NCBI GenBank assembly: GCA_022829145.1
Contig: CM040747.1
Coordinates: forward strand, 37,774,052 to 37,838,051
Length of the DNA stretch: 64,000 bases
Reading direction: 5' to 3'
Origin: Albula goreensis
Taxonomy: Eukaryota > Chordata > Actinopteri > Albuliformes > Albulidae
Under the pieces are notes generated by a model, which saw only the letters and a program-made list of their open reading frames with translations, had not been told where the DNA came from and did not search any database. Position numbers and translations under genes: made by a program. This document shows, in pieces, positions 11,151-21,697 of this stretch. Every line of letters begins with the position of its first letter. Position 1 is the first letter of the stretch.

Positions 11151-11698
11151 TGAACACACCACCACTGTGGTAACTCTGACAGTAGTAATCTCCTGCATCT
11201 TCAGCCTGGACTCCACTGATGGTCAGAGTGAAGTCAGTCTCAGATCCACTGCCACTGAATCAATCAGGAATCCCTGAGTTACGGTATGTTGCAGCATAGA
11301 TCAGGAGTTTAGGAGCTTCTCCAGGTTTCTGCTGATACCAGTGTAAGCTGATGCTGCTATACACAGCAGTGCTGGTTCTACAGCTCAGGGTGACAGTGTC
11401 TCCTATGAGAGCAGATTTACTAGCAGGAGTCTGAGTCACAGTCACCTGTCCTGTGCATTCTGAAAGGAGGAATAAAAAAATTAATATTTTTATAATCCAT
11501 TGGTACATTAGGATGTTACACCATTGCCCAGACAGTTATTTCATAAAGTTACTTTAAGTTTTATTGTTTCACTCAATTAAAATTGAAGACATCATATCTA
11601 TCTGAATATTTTTCACAAATCTTACCCTGAATGCAGAAAGCGAGTGCCCAGATGAAGATGGTGATAAAAGTCATTGTTGCTGTGGGTTCTGTTGCCAT
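11151..11698 (-). pseudogene. Ig light-chain V segment V2, nonsense mutation
   Basis: The leader exon is 11626-11698 (it starts MATEPTATM and ends FCIQ plus one base). The V exon is 11151-11459. The framework begins [18 protein letters not shown] with Cys and Trp in place ([19 protein letters not shown]). In framework 3 the Arg codon of GIPDRFSG is TGA instead of CGA, a CpG-type transition that stops translation near residue 80. A nearby Gly to Glu change (GSETDF) is a second departure. CDR3 would read [10 protein letters not shown]. Promoter, splice sites and RSS are all intact, so it could still rearrange without giving protein, or act as a conversion donor. Confidence 0.85.
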
Positions 11699-11739
11699 GA
11701 AGGACAGCTCTCAGTCATCAAGTGTTAAACTCACAGGAC

Positions 11740-11802
11740 TATAAACACTCCCAGAGCACTGAAGCATGTGCTGCCAATGCAAAGTGTCTTCTCTATGCAA
11801 AT
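11740..11802 (-). promoter_or_regulatory. V2 promoter: octamer and TATA-like box
   Basis: ATTTGCAT on the minus strand at 11795-11802 and a TTTATA box at 11740-11745, with spacing as in V1. Confidence 0.85.
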
Positions 11803-14450
11803 GGTCTTCCTGGGTACAGCAGGCACTTGTAGCCCAGCAGTGCTGTGGAGGCAGACTAGGGCTTATGGGCTGTGACACAGACAGAGCAGTTTAACACTGG
11901 TGTAACAGTGTCTGGACAGCAGGATCACAATCCAACCCAACATCATTCACATTGTGGCATCATATTCTTTTTCTCACATGTACCCCTGTTAAACAGCACA
12001 TACACCCCTCCTCTGACTCATCTCTATAGATGCAGCATTGGCCTTTGAGCAGGTGAAATTGCATGAAGAAACCTTGGGTTTTGCCTAATGTTAATGCTAT
12101 GGGTTAAGTTAGTTATAAGTTAGTTATCCTCTATCACTACTGCACTGACAAGTAATGCATATTGTGATTGATTCCCATTGTATTAAATTACCAGTCAGGT
12201 CTGGCTTCTGCAGCCATTGCTGTTTCTGCACTGCAGTGAATGAGGCTTTTGCTGCTTTCCTACATAAACATGCTAAATTAACTGGATGTGATCTGAACAT
12301 TATCCTGATTGGTAATAACTCAGTTTCATTTAAACTGGGTAATTCTGAGAGGGGAATAATCGAGCTCTGATCTGATGTGTTCCTGCTCAGGAGTGCCTCT
12401 CAGTGTAGGGTGAGAGTAACACACAGTAATATAAAGAGTACTATAATGCATTTCCATTACTGCAAAGTAATACAGTCATTTAACACTTTACTTGTAAAAG
12501 CCATAATGAGTACTGTGTAATATATCACAGCTTTTATGTGTGTGTGTATTTATAACATTAAATGAAACCCATGAATAAGTTTCACTGGTTTTTGAAGTAC
12601 ATTGATTTGTTTACCTAGAATTGTTAGCCTATACGTTTGATTCAAGAATAGGGTCATTCATGCATTTTTGCATCAGTATTACATTTTCAAATGTATATGG
12701 TTATCATCTCTGAGAACTACACAGAGAAATAATAAGTCACATAAAATTTGATGTCCCTTTATCAACATTTGTTGGTTTTGTAAAAAAAGCAAGTTATAAG
12801 ATATGAGAAAAGATATAAGTAATATTTCATCCTAAAATGATATAATGTATGCAAATAAGCAATGAAAATACATTTCAACATTATGTCATTCCCTTCTATA
12901 ATAGTTACCAAGAGAATTTTACATTTTTATTCATGCGTATTACATTTGTCTAAATAGTCCATATGAACACATTTAGTTTAAAACAACCTAAATAACACAT
13001 CCATTTTTTTTTTCAGAATTTGCCTCATTTGGCCACATTTTGCCCCATCATAAAGACCACTGTGCTGGAATGTGCCTCAACATCATAGACTAAGGTAGAC
13101 TGTTGTTGGTGCTCTTATAAAACTCTTGCTTGCTATGCATTGTGAACTCTTCCTGTTATTTAAAACACTTAATTCTTTTACATTTACAACATAGAATTGG
13201 ACAGAATTCACATCATTCTGTTTCCCAGCAACTGTAGTATGTTCAAGTGGTTTAGAATTTTCAGCATTTCAGCCTCTATGATGTCACAATAGGAATGTTC
13301 TTAAAATGCAAACAACTATCAATTAATATGTCATTTGGTCTTCTCATCGATTGCAACTATATCTTACCAAAATGTACCAATCACTTAGTATAGTAGAAGA
13401 CAATATTGTGTTCCACTATTTTCTTGGAAAGTTACATCCCTCAGACTTGTAAGTGGATACCTAAAGCTTTTCCACAAATGCAGTGTCTCATCTGTGCCTG
13501 GATCTACAGAAATTACAGGAGTTTTAATGTTTTACCTTTATATGCCTCGTTAGCAAGCCAGCTATGTAGAGAAACCAAGTAAGCGAGTCATGTCATATAT
13601 GAGAATTAACAATGCTGGTGCAAACTTGTTTTGCCTGAAGGTCTGAATTACTTGCATTTCACAAGAAATTGTGATAAAAGTGGAATTATGTAAAAAAACA
13701 GGTTGCTCGAAAAAGCCATTTGTAAATAAAATTTATTGTTATGAAATAAAGATCAAATAATTAATTACTTCATCATTATGAAGTAAAATTTAAACATGAT
13801 AGTGGTATTGTGAAAATCTGTGTGCTGAAATAATATTTTATCATAACGGATTGAGTATTTGTTGAATTATTTCACAATTTATCCATTATTTTATCATCTA
13901 TGCGATTACAGTATTTATTTCATAAATATTTTTGGTTATTTAAATATGAATAAAATGGCATTCCATAGCTATGATGTCACAATGGGAAGGAAGTTCAAAT
14001 GTAGAACATTGACCACTGATGCAGAATTGAACATAAAAGACAGACAGAAATTATTATGAATGACCACGTACTTCCTAGCTGCTGGGACTGTTTTTCTTCC
14101 TAAATTTGTGAATCAACACTGAACATTCTTTTAGATTTGAGGGACTGTGAGACAGAATGTACTGAATTATATCATCAAGTTTGACATCTCTGGCCTGTAA
14201 TTCTGGTCAGTAAAATCAGTGCATATTAAAAGCAGCTGAGTGAGATTAGGACTGTGCTCTAAAAAATAAGTATATTCTCAGAGAAGTCCTCAAAGGTTGG
14301 AAGTTTGCAAATTAAATAATGGAATTTATTCTTTTAATATAGCCAGTTCTGCACTATATACGCTTTCCTTGTAGCTCAGCTAAAACATTGCATTATCCTG
14401 GGTATTGTTGTGACAGAGCTAAGGGGTACCTTGAAATGGTACCTTTACAT
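11803..14450. repeat. V-upstream duplicated segment, copy 2
   Basis: Matches the upstream regions of V1 and V7 almost continuously. It contains about 0.5 kb (about 13200-13735) that is absent from copy 1 but partly present in copy 3 (about 43740-43880), so copies 2 and 3 are closer to each other. No gene recognised. Confidence 0.8.
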
Positions 14451-15630
14451 AAAAACCAAAAGTGCTTGTTGTGCCTTGTTGTTAGGTAAGTCAATAATGG
14501 TTTGGTTAGTTGCAAACAAGTAATTTAAGTGACTTTCATTCACATGATGATGTTGCAGAGTGTTGTGTCTGGTACAAAGAGAGGACAGTACAGTCGTTTG
14601 AGATGGGCCCAGGTGAAGTTGTACTTTCTCCTGTCTCATATTTGCTTGCCATATAATTTGCTCAAAGCAGAGGAAAACACATGAGGAAAACATAAACACA
14701 AGCACATGACAGTGAAATACGGAAATAAAAACAATAACAACAAAAACAAAACCAGCTAAGAAACCAGCTGACATAACATCAATTACAGTAACAGTGATAA
14801 TAAGAATGAATGTGGAATAAGCAGATAATGTGTAACAGAACAGGGCAGTGGCACAGGGAGGGTGGGATCTCCTCCTCTCTGTATCAGACCCATGATGATC
14901 TGTGTCTGATCCAGCCACCTCACTACCCAGCATTCCCTTCACCTTACATAAACCTGCTAAACCCTACAGAGACTAACTGAACCCAAACCAAGGTTCATTT
15001 CTCCAAATCAATGATCATATGTCAGTCATAATATAGACTCTGTTTTCTCTACATGCATTTGGAATGGGAAACATCCCTGTATATATGTGAGGTTTTCTAT
15101 TCAGACCCAGGAGTTAGCTTTACCTATCTTCCAGCATTACTACTGCTCTGCTAACATTCACTGCATTTTATTGTGTAAAAGCTTTCCCTCACAGCACACA
15201 GGACCTTCATGGGTGACTATGGAGGCCAGATCATGCTGCTCACCCCGCCTGTCTGGGCTTATATGTGTCTCATTGGCCCTCACCAATCCCTAAAGCTGTA
15301 AGAATCCTGTGGTGAAGCAGTCACTCACAATATGGGTTCTTTTCAGGATGCACTTTGGGCTTCAGTCCTCCTCTCTGCTCTACTCTACTGCTGAAAAGCA
15401 TTGTTTTGCTTCCCTTTTCCATGAGTCTGCATTCAATGATTGGCACAGAAAGGGATTTAAACTATTTGAAAAGAGTGTTTGAGAAAATTGACTGATAGTT
15501 TATTTTTCTGTTTCAATTAACTTTTAAGAGTAATATCTCAAGCTCCCATTTCTTCAGGTTGTTTCAGAAGCCCCTCAAAGTGCGTCCCAGAGATGAAGGT
15601 AATAAGTCGGCAGCATGACAATGTCTCACT
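14451..15630. other. Region with a hydrophobic minus-strand open frame
   Basis: A minus-strand frame at 14445-14930 encodes about 160 residues, with a hydrophobic middle (FILIITVTVIDVMSAGFLAG, then FVFVVIVFISV) that could span a membrane twice. Part of the frame (GPSQTTVLSSLCTRH) recurs near 45870-46060 beside the V7 duplicon, so it is a repeated sequence. I do not recognise a family and do not call it a gene. Confidence 0.3.
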
Positions 15631-15636
15631 GCACCT

Positions 15637-15655
15637 CAGCACCCCCTTGTGGCCA
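15637..15655 (-). promoter_or_regulatory. CTCF-like motif between V2 and V3
   Basis: On the minus strand TGGCCACAAGGGGGTGCTG closely follows the vertebrate CTCF core. It lies in the downstream-of-V duplicon shared with V1. CTCF sites are known in mammalian kappa V arrays; occupancy here is inference. Confidence 0.35.
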
Positions 15656-15818
15656 GTTGTGTTTCCCACAGTCTGCTTGTTGAAGCTGCACATGAAGAGT
15701 CCTCCTCTGACTCTATCTCTGTGAGCACAACTGGGGGACTGCAGAGTGAAAAGAAGCAGCAGCTGACATGACATGTTTCAGAGAAGCGCTCATGCTTTTC
15801 TGTGCTCTCTGGAGTTAA

Positions 15819-17544
15819 CCCTTACATACTGTTCGGGTCAAATTTGACCCGTTTTGACATTTGACAGCAGTAAAAATACCCTAAACGTCATTTTTTTGTC
15901 CTGTAATTTGATGACTTTTCCTAAAGTGACCCAAAATACACAAAAATAAAAAATATTTTAAAATTGTATTCTTTTTTACAGGTGCTACAAATTTTTGTAC
16001 ATTGGGGCTGTTCCGGGTCAAATTTGACCCGTACTTAGTGAGATGGATTTTAGATCCACCAGTGTGGGTCAAATCAAGGAAAATGGTGGTTTTAGGGAAT
16101 GTTGAAACTGTGAAACTGTACATGCCATGTCTGTCTGTATTTTTATGGGACAGTAGTGACAAAGTTGATGGGAACCTTGGCACTGTCACGAGAACTATCT
16201 GTGCTCCACCACATTTGCTGAGGTTCCCGCAGAGACAGTCATGGGGAATCTCAAAACATTGAAATAGTAGAACAGCAGAGTAGTGGTCATATATGGTGCA
16301 CATAAGGAACAGAAGTCATACAGAGGTCAGAGGGTGCCTTGACACAGACAAGAGATCTGCACCTGCAAGCACAAGCACCTGCAATGTAACAACAATGTAA
16401 CAATCTAAAAAAAAACAATCAAAATAGGGGTTGGAGGGGCATAGGATTATAAAGGAACCTGAGCTGCCATTTCAGTGACTGAGGTTATGGCAGCAACAGT
16501 TACTGTGCAGGAAGCCATAGATCTGATCTTCCAAGATGAGGAAGCAGACAGTGATTTGGAGATGGATGTGTCAGAGCAGGAAGACAACATGGAGGAAAAC
16601 TCTGATTACAGCCCCTCTAATGAAGATGACTCTGAGGGAGAGGAGCAAGCAGCAAGGGAGACATTTATGTCGAAAAACAGTGCTATCAGTTGGACCTCAC
16701 TTCCACATCAAGTTGCAGGCAGGATGGCTGCAGAAAATGTCATTCGAATGACTCCAGGACCCACAAGATTGGCTTCTTCCCATGCACCCAACATTTTGTC
16801 AACATTCCAGCTCTTCCTCCAACCATTGAAAAAATTGTAATTGAAATGATAAACAGGGAGGGGACTAAACAGTATGGTAAAGAATGGAAGATCATGAATG
16901 TGGCTGACCTATGCCTACATGGGGCTTCTGGTAAAGGCAGCGCAGTGATCTGAGCCTGGCCCTGATCAACGTCACACAAGAAGCCAACACAAGGGGACAG
17001 AAGAGAAGAAGATGCAACTTCTGCTCTGCAAAAAAGGACTGCAAAACAGGGACAAACTGCTGCAAATGTGGGAAACGTGTGCAAGTCCCACACACACAAG
17101 GTTTCCTACTACTGCTTTGAATGCACAGAATTGCAGTGAGGACAGTGTTCAATGATTATAATGGTTATATATGGTTGTATTATAAATCCAAACAATTTTA
17201 GGATGTTCTTGCAATTTTCACTTTCAGTTAAATATATTTAGATCATTATGACTGTTATGTTTTCATGTCTTAGGTAAAATAGGACATGATATTGTGTGAT
17301 AATAGATGTTTTTTTGCAAAAACGAATGTTGTAAAACCTAAACATTACACTCTCCCTGCTCCCTGAAACATAAATTAAGGATTAATCAGCCATGTACTAA
17401 TGTGAGATAGGCCATTTATACATTCTAAACAGATCTGTAGTTCAAAAGTCGTTACAGACACTTTTTATGAGGGAATTTTTGACCCGGGTCAAAATTGACC
17501 CGAACCATACTATGAAGGCATCAAATATGAACAGTATGTAAGGG
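15819..17544 (+). mobile_element. piggyBac-type transposon, internally deleted
   Basis: Perfect 16-bp terminal inverted repeats, CCCTTACATACTGTTC at 15819-15834 and GAACAGTATGTAAGGG at 17529-17544, are flanked by TTAA on both sides (15815-15818 and 17545-17548), the hallmark of piggyBac. Subterminal palindromes CGGGTCAAATTTGACCCG lie at 15834-15851 and 16014-16031, with a near copy at 17485-17502. At 1,726 bp it is too short for a full element. The V1 downstream region (around 4735-4745) shows the same flanking sequence with a single GTTAAG, an empty site. The insertion therefore came after the V duplication. Confidence 0.95.
16487..17139 (+). pseudogene. piggyBac transposase remnant (PGBD-like)
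   Basis: The N-terminal part starts at ATG 16487 and is strongly acidic (IFQDEEADSDLEMD, then SDYSPSNEDDSEGEEQAA). It is followed by the family-typical AAENVIRMTPGPTR. A frame change near 16800 leads into PTIEKIVIEMINREGTKQYG. The central catalytic domain with its three aspartates is missing. The C-terminal cysteine-rich region is present at about 16955-17139 (CNFCSAKKDC, TNCCKCG, then YYCFEC after another frameshift). The product cannot be an active transposase. Confidence 0.85.
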
Positions 17545-17792
17545 TTAAGAGAGAAGGTAAAAGTGATTATCTGGGCTTACAGATATAACTGGGTATTATG
17601 GGCTGGGGAAAAGTGGGGGCACATTGCTTCACTGTATTAGATTACAGAGTGTGAGAGAGTTATAACTGAAACACTGAAGCTCAGTGTGCTGGAGCAGAAC
17701 CCCTCAGTGTCCCGGGTCAGTGCCTCCCCCCTCAGCACCTGCAGTAGGTCCCAGCTGCAGCAGTGCAGTCTCTGTGCAGTCTGACTGAGGGA

Positions 17793-17820
17793 GGTTTTTG
17801 TACGGCTCTCTATCACTGTG
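17793..17820 (-). promoter_or_regulatory. 12-spacer recombination signal of V3
   Basis: Minus strand CACAGTG (17814-17820), 12-bp spacer ATAGAGAGCCGT, nonamer ACAAAAACC (17793-17801). Fully consensus. Confidence 0.95.
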
Positions 17821-18371
17821 TGAACACCAAGCTACTGCTGATCCATTGTTCACTCTGACAGTAGTAATCCCCTGCATCTTCAGCCTGGACTCCACTGATG
17901 GTCAGAGTGAAGTCAGTCCCAGATCCACTGCCACTGAATCGATCAGGAATCCCTGAGTTACGTGATGTTGCCCAATAGATCAGGAGTTTAGGAGCTTCTC
18001 CAGGTTTCTGCTGATACCAGGCTAGGAGTTGATGACCACTCCAGACATGAACTGCAGGGCTGGTTCTACAGCTCAGGGTGACAGTGTCTCCTGTGAGAGC
18101 AGATTTACCAGCAGGAGTCTGAGTCACAGTCACCTGTCCTGTAGACTCTAAGGAAAAGAAAAAAAAACAGTACACACTCATAGCCATACTTGAATAAGTG
18201 TATTTTTATGCATGTAATTAAAATACTAAAATAGTAAATTTTGAACAAATAAATGGTATATTCACATAATACATATCTGATTGTTTCATAAATCGCACCC
18301 TGAATGCAGAAAGCGAGTGCCCAGATGAAGATGGTGATAAAAGTCATTGTTGCTGTGGGTTCTGTTGCCAT
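17821..18371 (-). CDS. Ig light-chain V segment V3 (kappa type), open
   Basis: The leader exon is 18299-18371 (MATEPTATM... ending FCIQ plus G) and the V exon is 17821-18147. The splice donor is GTGCGA rather than the GTAAG or GTGAG of the sisters, so splicing could be weaker. The V exon begins [18 protein letters not shown]. It keeps Cys (TLSC), a long CDR1 with VWSGHQ, the invariant Trp ([17 protein letters not shown]), CDR2 [27 protein letters not shown] and GDYYC. CDR3 begins [12 protein letters not shown] before the heptamer. All framework landmarks are intact, making this one of the best candidates for a functional segment. Confidence 0.93.
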
Positions 18372-18412
18372 GAAGGACAGCTCTCAGTCATCAAGTGTTA
18401 AACTCACAGGAC

Positions 18413-18475
18413 TATAAACACTCCCAGAGCACTGAAGCATGTGCTGCCAATGCAAAGTGTCTTCTCTATGCAAAT
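18413..18475 (-). promoter_or_regulatory. V3 promoter: octamer and TATA-like box
   Basis: ATTTGCAT on the minus strand at 18468-18475 and a TTTATA box at 18413-18418, with spacing as in the other V genes. Confidence 0.85.
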
Positions 18476-18569
18476 GGTCTTCCTGGGTACAGCAGGCACT
18501 TGTAGCCCAGCAGTGCTGTGGAGGCAGACTAGGGCTTATGGGCTGTGACACAGACAGAGCAGTTTAACG

Positions 18570-19517
18570 TCTCCAGAGACACACCAGGGTCAAAGTCCCA
18601 GTGCCCCATCAATGGGTCAGCACATACACATGACTAACTCTGTGCTGCCAAATGCTGCTGTTCCCATTCAAAGTGTTCCAGAAACCATCATTTTCTTTAA
18701 TTACAAAAGTTTTTAAATTACATCTTTAAACCTCTCACTCAAAACTTCCAAACTAAAAAAGATGACCACCTCTTCCCATTGAACCACCAGTGGGTCATCC
18801 AGACAGACGGTGGTTCCACATGTTCGTGTTTCCATTAAAGAGTTCCAGATTCTGTCTAACAGAGTTAAAGCTTTTAATGTCAGAGAATGAAAACTATATC
18901 TATTTGAATTAAGATGTGTGCACATATCCCTTTCATCTCTCTTATCACTGACATATGAATTGGCAATATGACACGGTTTATAAATGAGGTCCCAGGACTT
19001 GTGCTTCTGTGAAAGTCAGCCCTCTAGTGCTGTTGCTAGTGCATTGCTTCCAATGAGTAGCTTATTTAGCTTTGCGGAATCAGGTGTTTGGCAGCTTTAT
19101 CCAAGCAATGCCTTAAATTAAGCACTAAAAATTCCAACAATGCAGCACAGACACTGGGCATGAACTGGGCACTCATACAAAAATATTTTTTCACACCTTT
19201 GATGGGTGTGAACGGGCTGAGGGATTGGCAGCGGATGGGCGTTTCTCCCCATGCTATTTGACCCCCATGCCCACACCAGCCGCAAAACACAGCATCTGCC
19301 CGTTTTCACCACTGACTTCATCCCCTTGTCCCGGACCTGAGCTTCTTCAAGAGAATTCAGTGCTGAGACGCAAACTCCAAACGACTGTTCAGGAGCTGGA
19401 GTTGAAAGGCCTTTTCCGCTGGTCTGGTGGAACAACGGTCGGTACATGATTGAGGGGTCATGTGATGGCCAAGAGCCTCACCAAAGTTCTACAATAAGGA
19501 AGGAGAGAAAGTTCTGC
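18570..19517. other. Spacer between V3 and a LINE fragment
   Basis: No gene recognised. From about 18970 rightward the sequence is repeated, with many small indels, from about 21795. A CTCF-like GCCCTCTAGTGCTG lies near 19019. Confidence 0.4.
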
Positions 19518-19592
19518 CGTCCCTGGGTGGGCTCGAACCACTGACCTTTCAGGTAACAGCCAAACGCACTAGACCAATTGCACCACAGAGAT
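19518..19592 (-). pseudogene. tRNA-Asn-like pseudogene
   Basis: On the minus strand the segment reads TCTGTGGTGCAATTGGTCTA, then GCTGTTACCTGAAAGG, then GTGGTTCGAGCCCACCCAGG and GACG, following tRNA-Asn(GTT). The B box (GGTTCGAGCC) and acceptor end are well kept. The D loop has an extra base and the anticodon arm has mismatches, so a working tRNA is unlikely. A more degraded copy lies at about 22337-22410 in the repeated segment. Confidence 0.7.
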
Positions 19593-19842
19593 TACGTTGC
19601 ACCCCTTCTTCCAGCCTGCATTTAACAGAGTAACATATTGGGAGGGCCCTCAGCATGAAGAGAGTAGAAAGGGTTAAGTGCATGTAATATAAATGAATTG
19701 TTTTGCTAAAGATGACCCTGTGCAAACTTATGTGTGCATCTGGTGGAAAAGTACTGGGGCAACGAGAAGAGATTGTGCAGAGAGCAAGATGTATTGCAAA
19801 ACCGTACCACGGTTATCTTGAGGAGAAGAACAGCTGTTCAAA

Positions 19843-20850
19843 ATTCAAGATTTCTTTATTGTCATTTTTCTTGCACTTATGTACAATCAAGAATGAAATA
19901 CCGTTCCTCCTAGGGCAACAGTGTACATAAATTAAAATAGAGAATTAAAAGAGCGTTTATAAAAAGATTTGTATAAAATATAAAACAATACAATAAGCAA
20001 TAAACATATAAAAACACGTTGCTATACACAATACACACAATACATACACACAATACAACCCAATACATATGGTGCACCGAAGAAAAAAAGAAAATTAGCA
20101 GTATATCTGGAGGGGAATAGCAGCATATACTGTACATTACCTTTATCTATACAAAAAGTGCATTGTGCAGTGTGAAAATTGCACTAGTGGAGAGAAGTGT
20201 CTGGCACTATGGGGAGTTAATGGTTTAGTGGTGGAGGGGGGTGCAAGAATGTTTATGATCCTCACAGCCTGGCGTATGAAGCTGTTTAGAAACCTGCTGG
20301 TCCTGGTACTGTTGGGCCTTCTTGACGATGGCCATGGTGATGGTGGTCGAGGTCAGGTCGTTCGCCATGTACGCTCCCAGGAAATTGATGCTACCGACCC
20401 TCTCCACAATCGTGCCATCTACGGTCAGCAGGGGTGGTGGTCCGTACGGACCTTCCTGAAGTCGATGACCATCTCCTTGGTCTTGTCGACATTCAGGGGG
20501 AGGTTGTGTCTGTTGCGCCACGCTGTCCGCTGCTCTTCCTCCATCCTGTATGCTGACTCATCACCTTTGCTGATGAGACCCACAACTGTCGTGTCATCAG
20601 TGAACTTGATGATGTGGTTGTTGCTGAATCTGGCAGTACAGTCGTGGGTCAGCAGGGTGAACAGCAGGGGGCTCAGGACACAGCCCTGGGGTGAGCCTGT
20701 GCTCACTGAGGTGGTACCTGATGTGTGGCTGCAGACTCTGACTGTCTGCTGCCTTTGTGTCAGGAAGTCCAGGATCCAGTTACAGGTGGCAGTATCCACA
20801 TCCAGCTTCTCCATCAGTTGCTGTGGTATGATGGTATTGATAAATACATA
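19843..20850 (-). mobile_element. 5'-truncated LINE (Rex1/L2-like) fragment
   Basis: The 3' end lies at about 19843 with the TTCAAGATTTCTTTATTGTC-type tail common to fish LINEs of this group. The 5' truncation is at about 20850. The interior encodes reverse-transcriptase sequence on the minus strand. It lies just 3' of V4, and a second error-rich copy lies at about 22645-23695. Confidence 0.75.
20225..20814 (-). pseudogene. Reverse transcriptase fragment of the LINE
   Basis: Minus-strand frames show [20 protein letters not shown], then [20 protein letters not shown], then [20 protein letters not shown], and [17 protein letters not shown]. These are core non-LTR reverse-transcriptase motifs; the catalytic box reads FTDD where FADD is usual. 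A frame change near 20430 leads into GTIVERVGSINFLG and VKKAQQ, the thumb region. The N-terminal endonuclease is absent. It is a dead copy. Confidence 0.8.
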
Positions 20851-21009
20851 AATCTTTCAAAGAGCAATCTGTAATCGGTTTATTGACCCACTGAAGCTCA
20901 GTGTGCTGGAGCAGAACCCCTCAGTGTCCCGGGTCAGTGCCTCCCCCCTCAGCACCTGCAGTAGGTCCCAGCTGCAGCAGTGCAGTCTCTGTGCAGTCTG
21001 ACTGAGGGA

Positions 21010-21037
21010 GGTTTTTGTACGGCTCTCTATCACTGTG
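21010..21037 (-). promoter_or_regulatory. 12-spacer recombination signal of V4
   Basis: Minus strand CACAGTG (21031-21037), 12-bp spacer, ACAAAAACC (21010-21018). Confidence 0.95.
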
Positions 21038-21593
21038 TGAACACCCAGCTACTGCTGATCCAGTGTTGACTCTGACAGTAGTAATCTCCTGCATCTTCAG
21101 CCTGGACTCCACTGATGGTCAGAGTGAAGTCAGTCCCAGATCCACTGCCACTGAATCGATCAGGAATCCCAGAGATACGCTGATTTACAAACTTTATCAG
21201 GAGTTTAGGAGCTTCTCCAGGCTTCTGGTTATACCAGGCCATTCTTTCACCATGACTGTCTTTATACACAGCGGTGCTGGTTCTACAGCTCAGGATGACA
21301 GTGTCTCCTATGAGAGCAGATTTACCAGCAGGAGTCTGAGTCACAGTCACCTGTCCTGTGCACTCTGAAGGAAATAATAAACAACATATAACTGTATTAT
21401 CTATACATGGGAAATATTATAATATAGGGTGATACATTTAGTTATTTCAAATATGTATTACATTTAAATTAAAACAAGCAATCAATACAGAATATACTTC
21501 AGTAATTTTATAAATCTCACCCTGAATGCAGAAAGCGAGTGCCCAGATGAAGATGGTAATAAAAGTCATTGTTGCTGTGGGTTCTGTTGCCAT
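21038..21593 (-). CDS. Ig light-chain V segment V4 (kappa type), open
   Basis: The leader exon is 21521-21593 with a GTGAG donor; the V exon is 21038-21364. It begins [18 protein letters not shown], keeps the first Cys (ILSC), and has CDR1 with YKDSHGERM, the Trp in [20 protein letters not shown]2 KFVNQRISG, then [19 protein letters not shown] and GDYYC. CDR3 starts [12 protein letters not shown]. This is a different subfamily from V1-V3 (YNQKP and FVNQR instead of YQQKP and AATYR) and is shared with V7. It is fully open and probably functional. Confidence 0.93.
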
Positions 21594-21634
21594 GAAGGAC
21601 AACTCTCAGTCATCAAGTGTTAAACTCACAGGAC

Positions 21635-21697
21635 TATAAACACTCCCAGAGCACTGAAGCATGTGCTGCCAATGCAAAGTGTCTTCTCTATGCAAAT
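21635..21697 (-). promoter_or_regulatory. V4 promoter: octamer and TATA-like box
   Basis: ATTTGCAT on the minus strand at 21690-21697 and a TTTATA box at 21635-21640. Confidence 0.85.

Noticed and set aside
14445-14942. A 165-codon minus-strand frame with hydrophobic segments
   Set aside because: Part of it recurs as diverged repeat sequence near 45861-46091 without keeping the hydrophobic half, and no splice or family support was found.
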